Shown here piece after piece: positions 36,194-45,900 of a stretch of DNA of 64,000 nt. The notes under the pieces were generated by a model, which was not told the DNA's origin, ran no database searches, and saw only the letters and a program-made list of their open reading frames with translations. How positions within the stretch are numbered: the stretch's first letter is position 1; each line of letters begins with the position of its first letter. Source of the stretch: Paenibacillus aurantius (GTDB lineage Bacteria > Bacillota > Bacilli > Paenibacillales > NBRC-103111); contig NZ_CP130318.1 in NCBI RefSeq assembly GCF_032268605.1, forward strand, positions 1,894,001-1,958,000. Direction: 5' to 3'. The translations under genes were made by a program, and so were the position numbers.

Positions 36194-37843
36194 TTGAAGC
36201 AGGTTATTAAGGTTACGAATACGTTTCTGACTTTTGCTATGGCAGTCGGCATCACGGGATGCACAAAGAGCGGACAGACGACGGAGTCCCCTGGCGTCAA
36301 ACCGGCAGAAACACTAAAGGCACAAGGCACTCCTGCTCCGACCGCGGACCCGCTCAAAGGTACCATACGGGTCAATCTCCGGGGAGCATCGGCGGAAGTC
36401 TGGAACAAGATGGCGGAATCCTACACGGCCTTGCATCCGAACGTTAAGGTGATTGTTGACGTCAAACCGGCACAGGGCTACCGTGAGTGGGTGCAGGCCC
36501 AGTTTGCGGCCGGGAAACCGGAAGCGGACTTCATCATGACGAACGAAAACTCGGAGCTGGCAAAAGAGAAATTTGTCGACTTCAAGCCTTATTTGGAGAA
36601 AGTCAATCCGTATACGAGCAAACCTTGGAAGGAGGCTCTCAACCTGGAGGGGATGGGTATCAATCTAGAGGATCCCCAGCTTGACCAGCTCAACTCCCTG
36701 AACATTGAGTCCGTGCAGATTCTGTGGATGTACAACAAAGAGATTTTCCAGAAGGCGGGCATTTCGTCCCCTCCCAAAACCTTCAATGAGCTTATGGCCG
36801 CCTTTCAAAAAATCAAGGACGCCGGTTATACGCCTTTCTCCATCGGCGGAAACGCCCTTTCGCTCTGGAGCGGTCAGGCCGGCTGGCTGATGCGAATATT
36901 CCCGGACCAATACTTCCGGGATTACATCAACCAGATCCGTTCAAAGAGCGGGGACTATACTTATTTGCCGAAAGACGAAACTTGGAAGTTTGACTTGAAG
37001 GATCCCTATAACGATGCGCGGGCCAAGGTGTCACCAAACGAACTCCGCATGCTGAAGGCTATCCACGACAAAGAAGGCCCGTACAAAATCGAAGGCAATC
37101 CTGCTTGGCGGGATGTGTATGAGAACCTGAAAAAGCTTTTCGGCTATGCTCCCCAAGGCTTTATGGGCATGTCGGAGGATCAGGCTTACAAGCTGTTCCT
37201 CACGGGCAAGGCGGCGACAATGGTTGCCCTCCCCTCCTCCTATTGGCAGCTTCCGAAGGATTTCAAGGATGCCGAGAAGACAGGGGAGAGCGGCGGAGTC
37301 AAGCCGTTTGAATTCGGCTACTTCAACATGCCTTCGATGGAAGGTCCTCTTGTCCAGGCGCCGGCCCGCACGATCCATGTCAATACAGGATTTTACGGTT
37401 TCGTCAAGAAGGATGCGGAGCAAACCGCCCTCGACATTGATTTTATGATGTACTTCACCAGTCCGAAAGGCTTCAAGGTATATATGGAAGCCGTTCAGAA
37501 TTCCAAAGACGCCTCGATGACCGGTGCCCCGATGTTGAACAACATTGAGCTGCCGGAAAGCATGAAGAAGGCATTCGAATCCTTCAGCGCCATCGGAAAC
37601 ACGGAAGGACTTCCGAGCCCGGGCAATGTCTTGGCACGCGGCCTGTACGATTATCAGCCTTCCGTACAAAGCTATGTCGGCCTGATCTCCAAGTATTTCA
37701 GCGGGCAGATCGGCGTAGACGAATTCATGAAGCAGTACCAGGCTGATATTGACTCGAAGTTTGAGACCATGATGAAAGAGCGCAAGAAATGGGAGATATC
37801 CGATTTGGAGCACCCGGAACGCAAGCCTCCGGTCAGGCAGTAA
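36194..37843 (+). CDS. Sugar-binding lipoprotein of the GH78-associated importer
   Basis: About 549 residues, family 1 extracellular binding protein. The lipobox GITGC gives a lipidated C23. Strand GTIRVNLRGASAEVWNKMAESY opens the mature domain, and ALSLWSGQAGWL and KAATMVALPSSYW are typical binding-cleft segments. The TTG at 36194 is favoured because AGGGGAG sits eight bases upstream; a GTG at 36185 would lie inside that site. It is followed by a long hairpin, then two permeases. The transporter lacks its own ATPase and may borrow the MalK-type protein at 3563. The ligand is probably a rhamnose-containing oligosaccharide, judging from downstream GH78 genes. Confidence 0.9.
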   Translation: MKQVIKVTNTFLTFAMAVGITGCTKSGQTTESPGVKPAETLKAQGTPAPTADPLKGTIRVNLRGASAEVWNKMAESYTALHPNVKVIVDVKPAQGYREWVQAQFAAGKPEADFIMTNENSELAKEKFVDFKPYLEKVNPYTSKPWKEALNLEGMGINLEDPQLDQLNSLNIESVQILWMYNKEIFQKAGISSPPKTFNELMAAFQKIKDAGYTPFSIGGNALSLWSGQAGWLMRIFPDQYFRDYINQIRSKSGDYTYLPKDETWKFDLKDPYNDARAKVSPNELRMLKAIHDKEGPYKIEGNPAWRDVYENLKKLFGYAPQGFMGMSEDQAYKLFLTGKAATMVALPSSYWQLPKDFKDAEKTGESGGVKPFEFGYFNMPSMEGPLVQAPARTIHVNTGFYGFVKKDAEQTALDIDFMMYFTSPKGFKVYMEAVQNSKDASMTGAPMLNNIELPESMKKAFESFSAIGNTEGLPSPGNVLARGLYDYQPSVQSYVGLISKYFSGQIGVDEFMKQYQADIDSKFETMMKERKKWEISDLEHPERKPPVRQ

Positions 37844-37853
37844 GCAACCCTCT

Positions 37854-37887
37854 CTTTGCTCCGCGTCCGTCACGACGCGGAGCAAAG
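37854..37887 (+). promoter_or_regulatory. Long intercistronic hairpin between binding protein and permease genes
   Basis: CTTTGCTCCGCGTC and GACGCGGAGCAAAG form a perfect 14-base stem with a six-base loop and no T-run. Such hairpins protect upstream mRNA and give more binding protein than permease; partial termination is the alternative. Confidence 0.7.
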
Positions 37888-37919
37888 GACAATGATCGTC
37901 CCGGAAGAAGGGAGAACCC

Positions 37920-39824
37920 ATGAAAAAACTCCTTATTTATCTAATGCTGGCCGGCTCCCTGCTGCTTTTTGCTCATCCGGCTATGGCGGAGCCCCTCTGG
38001 CAAATGGAAAAGGAAATGAACGTAAACTCACTATCCGTCGCATCCGACGGCGAGCGGATCGCAATAGGCACTCAGGACGCCGCTGCGTTTGTGCTCAAGC
38101 CCGACGGTACGCCGGTCTACCGGTTTGAAGCAAAGAACGTCATAACAGGCGTATCGATGCTGGACACCGGGGAATTGCTGGTTTCTTCCGACGACCAGCA
38201 TGTATATCTCCTCAATGCCGAGGGCAAGCCCGTCTGGTCTAAGGGCATGGGGAAGATGGTCAAATCGATTGCATCCACTCCAGACGGAGAAGTGATTGCG
38301 ATAACGCTTTTTCGCTCTAATGCCGTGCACCTGCTGAATAAGCAGGGGGAAACCGTAAGAGAAATCCCAGTCGGGATTGAAATATCCGGCGCCGAGGTCT
38401 CTCCCAACGGGAAATGGCTGGCCGCGGCCGGAGCCGACCAGTTCCTTTACGTGTATAACAGGGAAGGGGAGCTTGTCGTCAAAACGTCGATTTCGGGCAG
38501 CATCAACTCGGTATCCATCTCCGATGAAGGGGTTGCCGTGGTCGGTTCGTCGGAAGATAAGGTCGTGATCCTGGATGCAGGCGGAAATAAGCTTGCCGAG
38601 CTCCCTGCCGGAGACGTCATCACATCCGTCCATATTACAGGCGGTGCCGATTATGTGGCTTATGCGGACTACTCAGGCAAGTATTATGTGGGCAGCCTGA
38701 AGGGCCGGGAGCTTTGGTCGGCCAAAGAAGCCGGGGCCGGACGCCAGATCCGGTTCAGTCCGGACGGCAAGCACCTGTACGCCGCATCTGACAAAGGAGC
38801 GGTCTATCAGTATGAGGTCGGGCATCTTCTCGAGAAAGGCAAACAAGCGGCCTTCCGGCAAAAGGCCATCCAATACGGTTCGATCGCGGCGGCGTTGCTT
38901 CTGGCCGCAGTCTTGATCTTCTGGACGGTTAAACGGACTCCGCACCTCTATAAGCGTTTGTGGAAGGACAAATACGCCTACATCATGCTGCTTCCAAGCT
39001 TCTCGCTCATTCTTGTCTTTCTTTACTATCCGTCTCTTTCCGGACTTTTCCATTCTCTTTATGATTGGAATCCGGGATCCCGGAGTACGTTCGTCGGCCT
39101 GGATAATTTCAGGAGGATGCTGGACGACCCCTATGTGTCCAAAGGCACGGTCAACCTCCTCATCCTCGTGGTCACCGGTCTGTTTAAGACCCTTATTCCT
39201 CCGTTGATTGTGGCGGAACTGATCTATCACTTGAGAAACAGCAAAGCCCAGTATCTGTTCCGGACTTCATTCGTCATTTCCATGGTCATCCCGTCCGTCG
39301 GTTTTCTTCTGGTCTGGCAAAACCTGTACGACCCGAATATCGGACTGATCAATCAGATTCTGAACGTCATTGGACTTGGTTCCTTCGCCCACCCTTGGCT
39401 CGGCGACGCGGACACGGCGCTGTGGGCCATCATCTTTATGGGATTTCCTTTCATCGGCATCATGCAGCTGCTCGTGATGTATTCGGGGCTTATTGCCATA
39501 TCGGACGAAGTGATCGAGGCGGCCAAACTGGACGGGGCCAAGTCGTTCCGCATCATCCGTTCCATCCATCTGCCGCTGCTCGCGGGTCAGTTCAAGCTGC
39601 TCATCGTGCTGGCTCTCATCGGCATCGTACAGGATTTCGGTTCCATCCTTATCGTAACCGGCGGGGGGCCAATGGATTCCACCTACGTACCCGCTCTACA
39701 GATGTATTATGCGGCCACGAAGTTCGGTGACTTGGGCTATGCTTCCGCTCTAGGCGTCAGCATGTTCTTTGTAATCCTCCTGATCACCGTAATCAACATG
39801 AAATTTATCAAGACTGCCGACTAA
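37920..39824 (+). CDS. ABC sugar permease with N-terminal extracytoplasmic beta-propeller
   Basis: 634 residues, twice the size of a MalF permease. A cleavable-type signal (1-23) leads into WD40/PQQ-like repeats (about 24-305) of the form DGERIAIGTQD, LLVSSDDQHVYLLNAEGKPVW and KHLYAASDKGAVYQYE. A membrane helix at about 318-337 then brings the chain into the cytoplasm, followed by a standard six-helix MalF-type permease (350-634). Its EAA loop, at about 530, is IEAAKLDGAKSFRIIRSIHLP. The propeller would sit outside next to the binding protein. There is no frame break; the fusion is continuous. Pairs with the permease gene that follows. The propeller could sense ligand or dock the binding protein (inference). 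Confidence 0.88.
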   Translation: MKKLLIYLMLAGSLLLFAHPAMAEPLWQMEKEMNVNSLSVASDGERIAIGTQDAAAFVLKPDGTPVYRFEAKNVITGVSMLDTGELLVSSDDQHVYLLNAEGKPVWSKGMGKMVKSIASTPDGEVIAITLFRSNAVHLLNKQGETVREIPVGIEISGAEVSPNGKWLAAAGADQFLYVYNREGELVVKTSISGSINSVSISDEGVAVVGSSEDKVVILDAGGNKLAELPAGDVITSVHITGGADYVAYADYSGKYYVGSLKGRELWSAKEAGAGRQIRFSPDGKHLYAASDKGAVYQYEVGHLLEKGKQAAFRQKAIQYGSIAAALLLAAVLIFWTVKRTPHLYKRLWKDKYAYIMLLPSFSLILVFLYYPSLSGLFHSLYDWNPGSRSTFVGLDNFRRMLDDPYVSKGTVNLLILVVTGLFKTLIPPLIVAELIYHLRNSKAQYLFRTSFVISMVIPSVGFLLVWQNLYDPNIGLINQILNVIGLGSFAHPWLGDADTALWAIIFMGFPFIGIMQLLVMYSGLIAISDEVIEAAKLDGAKSFRIIRSIHLPLLAGQFKLLIVLALIGIVQDFGSILIVTGGGPMDSTYVPALQMYYAATKFGDLGYASALGVSMFFVILLITVINMKFIKTAD

Positions 39825-39838
39825 AGGGGGTGATTAGG

Positions 39839-40726
39839 TTGACTAAATCGGAAACGCTTGTTCCCCGGACCGGTATGGTAAAACCGGCGGTCCAGCTTCG
39901 CAAAAAGGCTGAAATCGCCCAGCAGGCCGTGCTGTACGCCATTCTTGGTCTCATCGTAATCTTTACGCTCGGTCCCATTCTTTTTACCCTGATTTCTTCC
40001 TTCAAGACCAATGCCCAAATCCTCGGAGGCTTTTGGTCGCTTCCTACCCCACCGCAGATGGGGAACTATGAGATTGCCTTCAAGGCCATTTGGCGGTATA
40101 CGGCGAATACTGTCGGGTATGCGGCCATCAGCAGCATCCTGGTCGTGCTGTTGTCGGCCATTTCGGGCTACACCTTCGCCAAGAAAGACTTTCTCGGCAA
40201 GGAGATTCTCTTCATGATGATGCTGGCGATCATGATGATTCCTGGCGTCCTGACGTTAATCCCTTCCTATGTCCTTTACGCCGACCTTGGGCTGGTGAAC
40301 ACCCCCTGGGTCATCATTATCAGCGCGGCGGCGGGAGGCCAAATATTCGGCACTTTTCTCTGCCGGAGCTTCATGGGCGGGCTCTCCAATGAACTGTTCG
40401 ACTCGGCCAAAATAGACGGGGCTTCGGAATTCACCGTATTTCTTAAAATCGTTCTTCCCCTTACCGTGCCGGTGCTGATGACGCTTTTCATCATGTCATC
40501 CGTCGGTATTTATAACGAGTACATCTGGCCCCTGCTTACCATCAAATCCAACGAAATCCAGATGATCGGCGTCGGCCTCACGCAGTTCAAAAATCAATTC
40601 GGCATCACCAACATGGGCGTGGAATTCGCCGCTTACATGATCTCTTCGATCCCGCTCGTCGCTTTGTTCAGCTTCGGCATGAAATACTACATTCAAGGAC
40701 TTACGCAGGGCGCGCTTAAGATGTAA
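39839..40726 (+). CDS. ABC sugar permease, MalG type
   Basis: About 295 residues, six-helix permease with the EAA-loop variant FDSAKIDGASEFTVFLKIVLP. The TTG at 39839 fits the strong AAAGGGGGTGA site upstream better than the GTG at 39830 that lies within that site. It is the partner of the propeller-permease fusion. Confidence 0.9.
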   Translation: MTKSETLVPRTGMVKPAVQLRKKAEIAQQAVLYAILGLIVIFTLGPILFTLISSFKTNAQILGGFWSLPTPPQMGNYEIAFKAIWRYTANTVGYAAISSILVVLLSAISGYTFAKKDFLGKEILFMMMLAIMMIPGVLTLIPSYVLYADLGLVNTPWVIIISAAAGGQIFGTFLCRSFMGGLSNELFDSAKIDGASEFTVFLKIVLPLTVPVLMTLFIMSSVGIYNEYIWPLLTIKSNEIQMIGVGLTQFKNQFGITNMGVEFAAYMISSIPLVALFSFGMKYYIQGLTQGALKM

Positions 40727-40758
40727 AGGTTCGCAAATACCCTAAACGGAGAAAAACC

Positions 40759-42891
40759 ATGACCAAACCTATGGAAACTCGCCAAGTCCCGAACTGGATT
40801 TGGCATCCGGACCGAGAGCGTCAGAGGATGGTCCACTTGAGCAGACAATTTACCCTCACACGAGAGACTAGGGGGATGGAATTCCGCATAGCCTGTACGG
40901 GCTATGCGGAGGTGGAACTGGATGGGAGCCTGCTGGGCGCCATCTCGGAGCATCCGCGGCAATCGATGGCCTTTACCTGTGTTGACAGCTTCCCGGATAT
41001 ACTGGAAGCGGGTGTCCATACCCTTACCTTGAAGATTCGCTGCAATGAACCTATGCCGATCCATCCCATCAACATCCATCTCCAAGACCGCTCCGTCGGC
41101 TGTATCGCTTATCTTCAGGGAGACGGATTCTGGCTTCCGACCGACGAAACATGGAAGGCGGACGACGGCCGGGCGGAGATGGTGTGCAGGCTCGGGGAGG
41201 AGCCATACGGCGAGTTGGACAACGCGCCGGATTGGTTTGTGGCCGGCGGATATGGCGACATTGCCGCCGAACGCATGGAGAGCCTTAACTGCCTATCAGC
41301 CTCGGGTCTCGGAGCCGAAGTTCGCGGAGGCTCCCTGATTTTGACCGGAAACGGGGTTCGGCCGCTCCAGCTCGGTGAGACGGATGCCCGGAACGAGCGC
41401 TATATTTTTTATCATCTGATGAAGCAAAACGAGTGGAAGGCACTTCGCCTGCAGCAGGCCGAACGGGACTGGACCGACATGCCCCAGGCCCTTGTGGAAT
41501 TCCCCTCCGAGATGAACATCCGATTCCATATCGAGAACCGGGGCTCAGACGAAGTGGAGATAGTATGGAACGGGGCGGAATCGCTGCATGAGCTGCACGG
41601 CTATGATTCCTGCATCACGGAGCACACCGTCGTGAAGCCGGGGAGCCGTTTTGTGACGAATCCCCAGGGCATGAAAATGGTTCAGTTCATCGTGGGGGCG
41701 GGTGCGGAGGAAAGATTCCACCTGGAAATCCAATTTGAGGCGGTCGGCGTTCCCATGAAGCAGGTGGGAGGACTGGAATGTGACAATCCGTTGATGAAGA
41801 AGATCTACGACGTTTCGGTACATACCAGCGCGGTCTGCCATCAGACCGGATTGTGGGACGGAATTAAAAGGGATCGCCTAAATTGGGCTTACGATATCTA
41901 CATGGCGGCCAAGGCGGACTATGTTCTATGGGATGATCTTTCCGTCCTGCGCCGTTCCATTCGGGAGCTGGGTCAAACACCTTACGGTTACTGGATGAAC
42001 TCCATTCCCTCCTACACCTTATGGTGGCTGTGCGGAGTGTGGGATTATTATCTGGAGACGGGCGATGCCGCGTTTGTTCTGGAGCTTAGGGAGGACATTG
42101 CCCGTCATCTCCGGTGGGTCGAAGAGAACACCGACAAGGAGACCGGATTCTTTCTGACGCATGCACGGCAGGAGGTTTCGTTTATCGAATGGGTGCCGAT
42201 GGGCGGGGAGGAATCCTGGTACTGTCTGAATGCGATTTATAAACTCATGAGGACACAGATCAGCCGGCTGGCCGCACACGTGCCCGAGCTGGGGATCGAG
42301 GTAAGAGGAGAGGGACCGAAGCTTCCGGAGGAAGTCTTTCTGGAAGGCGCGTCGGCGCTTCTCACCCCACTTCTAGGGATCATGAGCGGTTCGGTTTCTA
42401 CGGAAAAAGCAGAGGCGTTTCTCTTGAACTGCGAGCTCAAGGACCCGCTGACCCCTCTATCCGCTTATTGGTTTGCCGACTGCTGCTCCCGGTATGGGTT
42501 TCACGAAAAAGCGTGGGAGGCCATTTCCCTTGTTTGGGGCTCCATGCTGGATTCAGGCGCCACGACCTTCTGGGAGAGCACTGTGCTTACCCGCGGGGAG
42601 GATTATCATGATGCCCAGACGACGTACACGGCTTACGGGTCCTACCGGATGAGCCTCTGCCACAGTTGGTCGGGCACTCCCGTTGTTTGGATCAGCCGCT
42701 ATATCCTCGGGATCCAGCCGCTTGAACCGGGCTACCGGACCTTTGACTTTATGCCAAATGCTCTGCCGGGGCTCACGGAGTGCAAAGGGGCTGTCCACAC
42801 ACCCAATGGGCCGATTCTCGTGGAATGGAAGGTGACGGAGGGCGGCATGGATAAATCCGTCTGGCATCCGGGAAGGGTGATTACCGGTTGA
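40759..42891 (+). CDS. GH78-like alpha-L-rhamnosidase, variant active site
   Basis: 710 residues, no signal peptide. N-terminal beta-sandwich domains (1-330; PNWIWHPDRERQRMVHLSRQ opening) and an (alpha/alpha)6 barrel (about 345-640) follow the GH78 layout. The family motif DxxxRE appears as DGIKRDRLNW: D367 and R371 are kept, but the usual glutamate is aspartate (D372). The second conserved acid is E606 in GATTFWES. These enzymes cleave alpha-L-rhamnosides, here probably on imported oligosaccharides. The changed acid may mean a different substrate. The gene lies 32 bases after the permease gene with a CGGAG site and is probably cotranscribed. Confidence 0.8.
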   Translation: MTKPMETRQVPNWIWHPDRERQRMVHLSRQFTLTRETRGMEFRIACTGYAEVELDGSLLGAISEHPRQSMAFTCVDSFPDILEAGVHTLTLKIRCNEPMPIHPINIHLQDRSVGCIAYLQGDGFWLPTDETWKADDGRAEMVCRLGEEPYGELDNAPDWFVAGGYGDIAAERMESLNCLSASGLGAEVRGGSLILTGNGVRPLQLGETDARNERYIFYHLMKQNEWKALRLQQAERDWTDMPQALVEFPSEMNIRFHIENRGSDEVEIVWNGAESLHELHGYDSCITEHTVVKPGSRFVTNPQGMKMVQFIVGAGAEERFHLEIQFEAVGVPMKQVGGLECDNPLMKKIYDVSVHTSAVCHQTGLWDGIKRDRLNWAYDIYMAAKADYVLWDDLSVLRRSIRELGQTPYGYWMNSIPSYTLWWLCGVWDYYLETGDAAFVLELREDIARHLRWVEENTDKETGFFLTHARQEVSFIEWVPMGGEESWYCLNAIYKLMRTQISRLAAHVPELGIEVRGEGPKLPEEVFLEGASALLTPLLGIMSGSVSTEKAEAFLLNCELKDPLTPLSAYWFADCCSRYGFHEKAWEAISLVWGSMLDSGATTFWESTVLTRGEDYHDAQTTYTAYGSYRMSLCHSWSGTPVVWISRYILGIQPLEPGYRTFDFMPNALPGLTECKGAVHTPNGPILVEWKVTEGGMDKSVWHPGRVITG

Positions 42892-42933
42892 AGCTCGATT
42901 CCGAGCGAATTTTACATAACAAGGAGGAAGAAG

Positions 42934-45900
42934 ATGACAAAGTGGAACAGACTGTTTCTCGTTGCTTTGGTTTTTGCCGTGGGACTCCAGTGGATCCCGT
43001 CGGGAATCGCTCTCGCAGGGAAGTATGACTCTACCCTGCAGGAATCTCCGAATGTCCGGCATGTGACGGGCTTTTATCCTTCCATCAAGATCGATGACTT
43101 CAACACACCGGATTCGGTGGACGCACCGGGGAAATGGAGCAAGGGAGAAGGAGTGTCGGAAGTCCGTTATACGGCCAAAACGGCAAACAGTCCGGGATCC
43201 CCGTATGAAGGCACCCATGTTCTGGAGGCCGTATCGGGACAGGTCAAGGCGTACGAGTGGCGAACAATGTACAAGGAATTTTCCGTCCCCCTTGACCTCT
43301 CAAGCGTAAAGTACCTGACGTTTGCCGCCAATGCCTATGGCTGGAAAACCGAGGATTATTTGATTCGGGTAAGCCTGTACAACGGCGACGACAAGTTCCA
43401 AAGCATCGTAAAGATCAATCCCAATGGCTGGAATGAGGTTGGCGTATCCGTCGCGGACTGGGCAAACCGAAACCGGATTACCAAGATCGAATTCTCTTTC
43501 ATGCTTAATTACGATCTCGCCGGCTTGCGGGACGGCGACCCGGGCTATGCCTGGTGGGGCGGCAATTACCAGATTGACCTTTTGAGCGGTTCGAATACGC
43601 TCGACATGGATTTCAACATCGAGGGGGAGACCGAGGGCTTTACGGCCCAGGGCGCCTCGGCCAGTGCAGCGGGAGGAGAACTCAACCTTACGGTAACGGA
43701 TTCCGCTCCCGTGCTGGTTTCCCCGCCGCTGCTTCACAATATTGGATCGCTGAACACCTTGGAAGTCAGCATGAGCAACAATTCCGCGTTCGACCGGGTC
43801 CGGATCGATTGGATCACCGAGGAGAGCCCGGAGTGGAATGAAGCCAAGTCGGCGGTGTTCGACATTCAGCCCAATGGCAGCGGATACGCGGATTATGATT
43901 TCAATTTGTCCGCCAATTCCCTTTGGACCGGGCTGCTGAAGCAGTTCAAGCTTACTTTTCTCAGCGGAAACGGGGCGAGCTCGGGTCAGATTGGAATTGA
44001 CAAAATCGGATTCAAAAACTTGGCTCCCATCGTCGTCTATCCGGGTGAGATCAGCAGACACGAACTGACAGACTCCCTGGACAAGATCGTCATCGCAGGG
44101 TCCATCAAGCCGGAAGCTCTCTCCAAATACGGCTCGGGAAGCATCGCCTTTTTTGAACTGCAGCCTTACGAGGATGAGACGGCATTAACGGGGAAAACCC
44201 CTCTATCCGAAGCTAGTGTCTCTGCGAATTTTTCGTTTGAAACGGACTTGAAGGACACGAACGGGCGCTCCAGACTGTTTTCCAAATTTGCCGTAGCGGC
44301 CCAGCTTGCGGACGGAACGTACGAACTGATCGACCGGGCTCACTATGTCACGAATCCGGAAGCCCTCGCTCCGAACCGTTATCCCTTCCCCGCAGCGGCA
44401 AGCAAGAAGGGGCTGCAGGTGCAGATGGTTGGCGACGCAGAGGATCTGGGAATCAGCCATGCCGCTTTGAACGTGACCTATACGGGTGCGCTGTACATCG
44501 ATGGTAATGTGAACCCCGCTAACACGTTGGTTTACGAGTATGAAGGCCAGAAATACTACTTCAAGAAAAATTGGGTCGAGGCGAACGATAACTCTATCAA
44601 AAGCCTGTCGGATAACAGCGTGACGGTCTCTCTCATCCTGCTCGCCTACAAAGAAAATATGGACGGCACGACTCCCAACCGTTATTTGATCCATCCGGAC
44701 GCGGGCGATAACGGAATTGTCTATGCTTTCAATACGACCGATGAGACCGGCACCAATTACTATAAGGCGATTACCGCCTTCCTGGCTGATCGGTATACCC
44801 GCGAAGACCAGAAGTACGGAAGAGCGGTCAATTACATCGTCGGCAACGAGGTTGACGCCGCCGAGGCCTGGTACAACATGGGGTCCGGCAAATTGATCGG
44901 TGAGTTTATCGAGGATTACGGCCGGACCGTGCGCCTGACGAACACGGTTCTCAAGAGCCGTTACAGCCAGGCAAGAGTCTACATCTCCCTGACGCATAAC
45001 TGGGATGAGGATCTGCCATCCACTGGAACCAACTACGATGGCCGGATGATCGTCGACACGCTGCAGCAAGAAATGATGAGCCAAGGCGATATCCCTTGGA
45101 ACATCGCCTATCATCCTTATCCGGAAAACCTGTTCGATCCGAAGGCATGGAATGCTCCCACTTCGACGGACCGGTTTGATACCAAGAAGATCACCTTCAA
45201 GAACCTGCATGTCCTCGTCGACTATTTGAAGCAGTCCCGTATGCTGTATAACGGCGAGCCTCGTCGGATCATCCTGTCCGAGCAGGGCTTCCACAGTCTG
45301 GACAATTCTCTTGAAGGACAGAAGATACAGGCTGCGGCCTATGCTTACGCCTATTACATCACGAACTTTCTCGATGGCATCGATTCGTTTATTCTCCACC
45401 GCCATGTGGACCACGCGGGGGAATACGGCTTGAACCTTGGTCTCTGGACGCACGACCCGGACATTAGCGGAGCCAAAAACATCCCGTATGAACACAAGTA
45501 TATTTACGATGTGTTCAAGTACATCGATACGAGCCGCTCCCTTGAGGTAACGGAATTCGCTAAGTCTATCATCGGCATTTCCGATTGGAGAGAGATCGCA
45601 CCGGCTTTTGATCCGGCAAAGCTCGCTCTCCGGGAAATTCCGCAGGAAAACCCAGCGGTCCGGATTGAGCCGAAGCAGTTGAAAGACGCGAAGATGATCT
45701 CGGATTTTGAAAGTACGGATGACGGCTGGGCAAAGGCGGAATATGTCTCCCGGGTGGAGTCCGACAGTTCCCTGCAGCTAAACGGCGCCCGTTCCCTAAA
45801 AGCGGTCCTCATGAACAGCGGTGTCCAATTGGGAGAAAGTGCGGGGGTTTCCAAATCATTCGACACACCCTTTAGCTTTAAGCGCAAGCCCTATTTGTTC

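Noticed and set aside
37854-37887. Rho-independent terminator between binding protein and permease
   Set aside because: The stem is strong but no T-run follows, and the permeases need to be expressed with the binding protein; mRNA stabilisation or partial attenuation fits better.
44203-45495. A 430-codon open frame on the minus strand opposite the DUF5722 gene
   Set aside because: It lies entirely opposite a gene with signal peptide, family match and ribosome binding site; the antisense frame has no recognisable family and is a by-product of GC-biased third positions.
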